A DNA stretch of 21,035 nucleotides. It comes from Bacteroidales bacterium. Its GTDB lineage: Bacteria > Bacteroidota > Bacteroidia > Bacteroidales > Muribaculaceae. Position numbers and translations under genes: made by a program. Below the pieces are notes generated by a model that ran no database searches, was not told where the DNA came from, and saw nothing but the letters and a program-made list of their open reading frames with translations. Shown here one piece after another: positions 15,957-21,035 of this stretch. How positions within the stretch are numbered: the stretch's first letter is position 1; the number at the start of each line of letters is the position of its first letter. The DNA is taken from positions 1 through 21,035 of the forward strand of contig SFOH01000037.1 in the NCBI GenBank assembly GCA_004552485.1. The letters run 5' to 3'.

Positions 15957-17297
15957 TTAAACAGCCGGCAGCGACATTCCGTTCAGCTTGCGGTAGAGGT
16001 CGAGGGCGTAGACGTCGGTCATGGCGGAGACATGATCGAGGACAGCCTGAATGCGGCCGTATAGGTCAGGGGCGTTGACGTCGTACTGGCGCGGCACCTG
16101 GTTGAGCAGCAGACGTGAGTAGTTGAGGTGGGGATTGACAACGGCGTGCACCAGCTTGGAGAGTAGGAACGAGATGATGCTGTTACCGGCCAGCTCGATG
16201 TCCACCACGTCTTTGGCGCAGTAGATCTTGTTCCACGACAGGGCCGTGAGCCGCTGGAAAGCGCTGCGTTCCGGGTCGGGGATGTGGTCGAGCAGACAGC
16301 CGTTGAACTCGCCGTCGAGGATGGCCCGCTCGTTGTCGATGAACACGCGGGCGCAGCTCTCTACGAGACATCCGATGACGCACGAGCGCAGGTAGGAGAT
16401 TTTCTCGTGGGGGTCGTCGACGCGCGCCATCGTCTTCTGAATCTGAGCGACGCGCTCTTCGGGGAAGAAGCCGATGAGCGTGGCGATGACCTCGTCGGAG
16501 GTGAGCACCTTGAGCTTGGCGGCGTCCTCGAGGTCCATCACCTCGTAGCAGATGTCGTCGGCGGCTTCGACGATGTAGACCAGCGGATGACGCGCGAAAC
16601 GCAGCGAGCCCTCGGGGGCGTCGAGCTGCCGAAGCTCAAGCTCGCGGGCGATGCGCAGGAAGGTGTCCTGCTCGGTGAGGAAGAATCCGAACTTGCCTTT
16701 TTCGCCGGCCAGGTCGGAGGAGTAGGGATATTTGACGATGGAGGCCAGCGTCGAATAGGTCATGGCGAAACCGCCCGGACGCCGGCCGTTGAAGCGGTGG
16801 GTGAGAGTGCGCAGGGCGTTGGCGTTGCCCTCGAAGTTGGTGAAGTCGGACCACTGGCGCTCGGAGAAACGGTCGCGCAGGTAAGCGCCTTCGCCTTCGG
16901 AGAAGAACGTGGAGATCGTCTTCTCGCCGCTGTGACCGAAGGGGGGATTGCCCAGATCGTGGGCCAGGCAGGCGGCCGAGACGATGTCTCCGAGGTGGTA
17001 GAGCTGGTTGACCCAGTCGCATCCGGCATAGCGCGTGGTGCGCAGTTCGGTGGCGATGGAGTCGGCCATCGACTTGCCCACCGAGCTGACCTCGAGCGAG
17101 TGGGTCAGGCGGTTGTGGACGAAGATGGAGCCCGGGAGCGGGAACACCTGCGTCTTGTTCTGAAGGCGGCGGAAGGGCGACGAGAACACCAGTCGGTCGT
17201 AGTCGCGGCGGAAGTCGGTGCGCTGGCCGCCCTTGCCGTGGCTGTCGACGTGCTCCAGCCCTAAGCGCTTGTCGTTTATGAGTTTATGCCATTCCAT
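15957..17297 (-). CDS. dgt: Deoxyguanosinetriphosphate triphosphohydrolase
   Basis: The 446-residue cytoplasmic HD-domain enzyme converts dGTP to deoxyguanosine and tripolyphosphate, affecting dNTP pools. The family N-terminus RTDFRRDYDRLVFSSPFRRLQNKTQVFPLP is followed by the metal-binding HD residues His66 (NRLTHSLEV), His113-Asp114 (CLAHDLGNPPFGHSGE) and a later Asp in VEAADDICYEVMDLED. The length is usual for the class. It starts 8 bases after the stop of the acyl ligase gene and ends 26 bases before the chosen TPM start, so it is probably translated from the same mRNA. The frame is intact. Confidence 0.95.
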   Translation of the reverse strand: MEWHKLINDKRLGLEHVDSHGKGGQRTDFRRDYDRLVFSSPFRRLQNKTQVFPLPGSIFVHNRLTHSLEVSSVGKSMADSIATELRTTRYAGCDWVNQLYHLGDIVSAACLAHDLGNPPFGHSGEKTISTFFSEGEGAYLRDRFSERQWSDFTNFEGNANALRTLTHRFNGRRPGGFAMTYSTLASIVKYPYSSDLAGEKGKFGFFLTEQDTFLRIARELELRQLDAPEGSLRFARHPLVYIVEAADDICYEVMDLEDAAKLKVLTSDEVIATLIGFFPEERVAQIQKTMARVDDPHEKISYLRSCVIGCLVESCARVFIDNERAILDGEFNGCLLDHIPDPERSAFQRLTALSWNKIYCAKDVVDIELAGNSIISFLLSKLVHAVVNPHLNYSRLLLNQVPRQYDVNAPDLYGRIQAVLDHVSAMTDVYALDLYRKLNGMSLPAV

Positions 17298-17305
17298 GCG
17301 GGGCG

Positions 17306-18967
17306 TTATTTCATGTAGAGATAACGTTTGATCGAGCGCTTGGGCGTCTTCTCAAACTCGTCGTACATGATTTTCGTCTCCGAGATGCGGCTGTAGGAAG
17401 GCAGCTCGGTGTTGAGCTGGTCGACGTTGCGGCGCATCTGCTCGTCGACCTCCTTGGTGGTCAGACCCATCTTCTCGGCATTCTCGAAGTCGGGATGAAT
17501 CAGCGCGCGCAGCTTGCCGTTGCCCGAGTCGATGACAAGGCTCTCGCTGACGTAGGGCATGTTGTTGAGCTTCTCCTCGATTTCCTCGGGGTAGATGTTC
17601 TGGCCGGAGGGGCCGAGGATGAGGTTCTTGTTGCGGCCGCGGATGTATATGAAACCGTCGGGGTCGATCTGACAGATGTCGCCGGTGTTCATCCAGCCGT
17701 CCTTGTTGAAGGCGGCGGCTGTTGCCTCGGGGTTCTTGTAATAGCCCTTCATGACATTGTCGCCGCGCACCCAGAGCACGCCGGGGACATTTGCGGGGTC
17801 GGGTGAGTCGACATAAGCCTCCATGCGGTCGACGAGGCGTCCGCACGACTGGGGGCGCTGCACGTCCCAGTCGGCATAGGAGATGAGCGGGCCGCACTCG
17901 GTCATGCCGTAGCCCACGGTGAAGGGGAACTGGATGCGGCGCAGGAAGGTCTCCACGTCCTTGTTGAGGCCGGCGCCGCCGATGATCATCTCCTTGCAGT
18001 TGCCGCCGAACACCTGGTCGAGCTTTTCCTTGATTTTGGCCAGCAGACGGTCGTCGACGAAGGGCACGCGAAGCAGCAGCTTCATATAGGGTTTGTCGAG
18101 CAGCGGGAACACGCGCGTCTTGATGATTTTCTCGATGATGAGGGGCACGGCCACGATGAGCACGGGTTTGACGGCGGCGAAGGCGTCGATGATGATTTTC
18201 GGCGAGGGTGTGCGCGTGAGGAAGTTGATGTGGCAACCTTTTGCAAAGGGATGGAGCAGCTCGACCATGAGGCCGTACATGTGGGCCAGCGGGAGCATGC
18301 AGATGAGGCTGTTGCCGGCCTGCACGAATTCCAGGTGGCTGACGCAGTAGTGGAGGTTCGACCACAGCGCGCGTTCGGTCAGCATCACGCCCTTGGAGAA
18401 GCCGGTGGAGCCGGAGGTGTAGTTGATGAGCACCACCTCGTCCGGGTTGCGGCGTTCGTAGACGACATCCTTGCGGGTGAAGCGCTCGGGATAGCGGCGT
18501 CCGAAGAGCTCGTTGAGGTGTTCGCGTGCCTCGGTGAGCTTGGGGTTGCGCGACATGAGCAGGCTGTAGTCGCCGGTGAGGATGGCGCCCTCGAGCGAAG
18601 GCATGGCCTCGCGGTCGAGGTTCTCGTTGGCGGCAGAGTCGACGAAGAGGATGCGCGCGCCGGAGTGGTTGACCAGATGGTGCACCATGTCGGGCTTGAA
18701 CTCGTGGAGGATGGGGACGGCCACGGCGCCGTAGGTGAGGATGGCCAGGCAAGCCGTTGCCCAGTGGGCCGAGTTGCGGCCGCAGAGCGCAATCTTGTCG
18801 CCCTTCTTGATGCCGGCGGCCTCGAACATGATGTGGAGCTTGGAGATTTTGCGGGCCACGGTGGAATACTGGAACGACTCGCCCTTGAAGTTTGTGAGCG
18901 CGGGCAGGTCCCAGTTGTCTCGAATCGACTCCTGAATGTATGCAATAAGGTTGTCCTGAAGTTTCAT
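17306..18967 (-). CDS. AMP-forming acyl-CoA synthetase/ligase
   Basis: The 553-residue protein belongs to the ANL adenylating superfamily. It has the P-loop YTSGSTGFSKGV (residues 183-194), the aromatic motif PLAHMYGLM, the adenine motif YGMTECGP, the hinge GWMNTGDICQIDPDGFIYIRGRNKNLI, and the C-terminal lysine in EKTPKRSIKRY (Lys547). It should adenylate a carboxylate, most likely a long-chain fatty acid, and transfer it to CoA or another thiol. No signal or transmembrane helix is evident, so it is probably cytosolic. The substrate cannot be decided. It sits 65 bases after the aminotransferase gene with no consensus promoter between, and 8 bases before dgt. Confidence 0.92.
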   Translation of the reverse strand: MKLQDNLIAYIQESIRDNWDLPALTNFKGESFQYSTVARKISKLHIMFEAAGIKKGDKIALCGRNSAHWATACLAILTYGAVAVPILHEFKPDMVHHLVNHSGARILFVDSAANENLDREAMPSLEGAILTGDYSLLMSRNPKLTEAREHLNELFGRRYPERFTRKDVVYERRNPDEVVLINYTSGSTGFSKGVMLTERALWSNLHYCVSHLEFVQAGNSLICMLPLAHMYGLMVELLHPFAKGCHINFLTRTPSPKIIIDAFAAVKPVLIVAVPLIIEKIIKTRVFPLLDKPYMKLLLRVPFVDDRLLAKIKEKLDQVFGGNCKEMIIGGAGLNKDVETFLRRIQFPFTVGYGMTECGPLISYADWDVQRPQSCGRLVDRMEAYVDSPDPANVPGVLWVRGDNVMKGYYKNPEATAAAFNKDGWMNTGDICQIDPDGFIYIRGRNKNLILGPSGQNIYPEEIEEKLNNMPYVSESLVIDSGNGKLRALIHPDFENAEKMGLTTKEVDEQMRRNVDQLNTELPSYSRISETKIMYDEFEKTPKRSIKRYLYMK

Positions 18968-19032
18968 GCGTTTTAAGTGTTTAAGGGTTAGAAACAGAGG
19001 CTTTTATAGTGGGGAAGTGTAGCTTTTGACGG

Positions 19033-20301
19033 TCAGTCGATGATGGCGTTGCGGATCGAGTCGACGATGAAGCGGAGATGGTCGTCGGTGACGGCCGGAC
19101 CGGCGGGGATGCAGAGGCCGATGCGGAAGAGGCCCTCGCTGACGCCGTTGAGGTAGGCGGGACAGTCTTTGAAGACGGGCTGGGCGTGCATGGGCTTCCA
19201 CAGCGGGCGCGTCTCGATGCCCTGCTCGTTGAGGTACATGCGCAGACCCTCGACATTGGCGTTGGGCTCGAGGTCGGTGTGGGCCTCGCGGGCAGTGTGG
19301 ATGACACCGGCGGCGCCGCCCACGGCATTGGTGATCACCTCGCTGTAGGCGCGCTCCTGGCCCTTGATGCGCAGGGCCGGGTCGATGGTGATTGTGCACA
19401 GCCAGAAGTTCGACTCGTACATCGATCCGGGCGCCTCGTGGAGCGTGATGCCGGGGACGTCGCGCAGCAGTTCGCGGTACATGTCCTGGACATGACGGTG
19501 GTGGGCGATGTGCTCCTCGGCGATATACATCTGGCCGCGGCCGATGCCGGCGCTGATGTTCGACATGCGGTAGTTGTAGCCGATGGCCTCGTGCTGATAG
19601 TAGGGGTAGGACTCGCGCGCCTGCGTGGCGTACCACATGATTTTGTTGCGCTCCTCGGCGTTGCGGCAGATGAGGGCGCCGCCGCCCGAGGTGGTGATCA
19701 TCTTGTTGCCGTTGAACGACATGACGCCGTAGCGGCCGAACGTGCCGAGCACGCGTCCGCCCCAGCGCGAGCCGAAACCCTCGGCCGAGTCCTCGATGAC
19801 GGGGATGCCGTAGCGGTTGGCCACGTCCATGATCGCGTCGACGTTGTAGGGCATGCCGTAGAGCGCCACGGGGACGATGGCCTTCGGGGCGCGGCCCGTC
19901 TTGGCGATGCGGTCCTTGATGGCGTCCTCCATGAGCACCGGGTCGATGTTCCACGAGTCGGGCTCGGAGTCAACGAAGACGGGTGTCGCGCCAAGGTATT
20001 TCACCGGATTGGTCGAGGCGCAGAAGGTGAACGACTGCACAATCACCTCGTCGCCGGGGCCCACGCCGCAGTTGAGCAGCGCCAGGTGGACGGCGGCGGT
20101 GCCCGATGACAGGGCCACCACCTTCTTGTCGAGTGGCGTCCCTCCTTCCACGTTGTTGACAAACGCTTCAAGGTCAGCTTCAAAACCATTGACATTAGGG
20201 CCAAGGGGCACAACCCAGTTGTCCTTGAAGGCCTCGTTTATAAAGTCCATCTCCCGGCCTCCCATGTGGGAGACGCAGAGGAGTATGCGTTCTTTTGCCA
20301 T
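19033..20301 (-). CDS. DegT/DnrJ/EryC1/StrS-family sugar aminotransferase
   Basis: The 422-residue PLP enzyme has the family marks of NDP-keto-sugar aminotransferases: PLGPNVNGFEADLEAFV at the start, ALSSGTAAVHLAL for the cofactor phosphate, DEVIVQSFTFCASTNPV, PVIEDSAEGFGSRWGG, and the Schiff-base lysine Lys200 in MSFNGNKMITTSGGG. YNYRMSNISAGIGRGQM and the C-terminal RPLWKPMHAQPVF complete the pattern. It resembles PglE-type enzymes that make UDP-linked diamino or amino deoxysugars for glycoproteins, capsule or O-antigen. The gene follows a glycosyltransferase remnant by 54 bases, which supports a surface-glycan role. A perfect 14-base palindrome overlaps its first base. Confidence 0.94.
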   Translation of the reverse strand: MAKERILLCVSHMGGREMDFINEAFKDNWVVPLGPNVNGFEADLEAFVNNVEGGTPLDKKVVALSSGTAAVHLALLNCGVGPGDEVIVQSFTFCASTNPVKYLGATPVFVDSEPDSWNIDPVLMEDAIKDRIAKTGRAPKAIVPVALYGMPYNVDAIMDVANRYGIPVIEDSAEGFGSRWGGRVLGTFGRYGVMSFNGNKMITTSGGGALICRNAEERNKIMWYATQARESYPYYQHEAIGYNYRMSNISAGIGRGQMYIAEEHIAHHRHVQDMYRELLRDVPGITLHEAPGSMYESNFWLCTITIDPALRIKGQERAYSEVITNAVGGAAGVIHTAREAHTDLEPNANVEGLRMYLNEQGIETRPLWKPMHAQPVFKDCPAYLNGVSEGLFRIGLCIPAGPAVTDDHLRFIVDSIRNAIID

Positions 20302-20314
20302 ATAATCGATTATA
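20301..20314. promoter_or_regulatory. Perfect palindrome at the aminotransferase start
   Basis: TATAATCGATTATA is a perfect 14-base palindrome that shares its edge with the start codon of the aminotransferase. On the minus strand a TTG lies about 20 bases upstream of TATAATCG, a poor match to the Bacteroidetes promoter. It could be a protein-binding site or chance in AT-rich DNA. Confidence 0.4.
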
Positions 20315-20355
20315 GTGTTTATTCTTATATTAAAACAAGCGACGACGGGTGGCCG

Positions 20356-21035
20356 TCAGCGGTTTGCCCGTGCAGTGAAGGGGCGGTTGAACAGCAGTCG
20401 GAACAGGCCGTCGAGATAGCCTGCGCCGTAGCACACGTGCACCACCACATAGGTCCATGCCTGTGTGAGAATCTTGCGCAGCGAACCGCCGGAGCCGACG
20501 GACACAGCCAGCGCGGTGAGCAGATAAAGCAGCACGCCTGCGCCGTAAACCCACGCAAACGCACTCCAGCAGAGGCTCAGGACAGCACCTGCCGCCAGGC
20601 CTACCACCAGCGCCACAGGCACAAACTGGCGTGCTGTGGCCGGCGAGCCCAGCTTTTTGTTGACAAGCGGCTTGAAGAGCCCATATTGATAAAACATACG
20701 CGCTACCTTTTTTATTTTGTCGCGGGCATAATATTTTATCTGCGTCGTCCTGGTTGCGCACCAGGTCTGTGTCGAAGAGGCCGATGCGGTCGAAGAGGCT
20801 GCGGTGCCAGCATCCGAAGGGCACGGTGTCCACCTCCTTGATGCGGTCGGTGCCTACGCGGAAGGCTGAGTTGCCCATGCCGAAGGGTGTGCTGAGCACG
20901 GCGGCAATGGCGCGGCTGGTGTCGGTCTCGGCACACGGCAGGGTGATGCATACGCCGCCCACATTCTCGGCGCCAAGTTCGGCAAGGGCCTCCACCAGTC
21001 GCGAGAAGTAGTTGCCGGGATATTCGGCATGGGCA
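20356..21035 (-). pseudogene. GT2 family (ExoA-like) glycosyltransferase, frameshifted, 5' end outside window
   Basis: One frame encodes the middle of an ExoA-like transferase: AHAEYPGNYFSRLVEAL, GAENVGGV, STPFGMGNSAFRVG, EVDTVPFGCWHRSLFDRIGLFD and VRNQDD. The next frame encodes its C-terminus: QIKYYARDKIKKVARMFYQYG, LFKPLVNKKLGSPATARQF, several membrane helices and the stop at 20356. The two halves meet at about 20743. In intact relatives a segment of about 20 residues (EFNxR and GG.I motifs) separates them, so the join looks like a small deletion of length 3n-1 that both removes active-site-adjacent residues and shifts the frame. The upstream frame then runs on without homology to 20330. 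The protein is probably non-functional unless this is an assembly error. It lies directly upstream of the aminotransferase. Confidence 0.82.

Overview
The window looks like chromosomal DNA of a Bacteroidales bacterium, plausibly a GC-rich member of the Muribaculaceae. Support: promoters fit the Bacteroidetes pattern (TTTG or TTG, about 20 bases, TAnnTTTG), start codons lack Shine-Dalgarno sequences, and the families are typical of the phylum (DUF5103 'T9SS plug' protein, DUF3109, SusA-like cyclomaltodextrinase, a secreted protein with a short sorting-domain-like tail). The family-level assignment is an inference. No mobile element, CRISPR array, phage gene or rRNA was seen, and no gene-free stretch exceeds 300 bases.

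Left part (1-3016, minus strand): an apparent operon reading ung (uracil-DNA glycosylase), a DUF5103 protein, a DUF3109 cysteine-rich protein and a GTG-initiated secreted protein that runs off the left edge. Its promoter interlocks with a divergent promoter for tRNA-Arg(CCG) (3085-3156).

Middle part (3085-12314, plus strand): tRNA-Arg; a small secreted protein; a very small Ala-rich repeat lipoprotein with its own strong promoter, terminator and distinct codon use; a secreted GH13 cyclomaltodextrinase/neopullulanase; and a complete tripartite RND efflux operon (outer-membrane factor, lipoprotein adaptor, inner-membrane pump). A large inverted repeat lies just upstream of the efflux operon. 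A bidirectional terminator separates the pump from the convergent minus-strand block.

Right part (12395-21035, minus strand): in transcription order, a GT2/ExoA-like glycosyltransferase broken by an internal deletion and frameshift (and cut by the window edge), a DegT/DnrJ-type PLP aminotransferase, an AMP-forming acyl ligase, dgt (dGTPase), a TPM-domain membrane protein with zinc ribbons, and a GH20 beta-hexosaminidase. Short gaps (8-65 bases) suggest co-transcription, although the functions are mixed: surface glycan synthesis, lipid activation, nucleotide pool control and envelope/glycan degradation.

Most of the window is ordinary Bacteroidales housekeeping and envelope biology. The points most worth a second look are the broken glycosyltransferase, the inverted repeat before the efflux operon, the codon-biased repeat lipoprotein, the predicted periplasmic zinc ribbons of the TPM protein, and the interlocked divergent ung/tRNA promoters. 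I did not find convincing evidence of a wholly new system.
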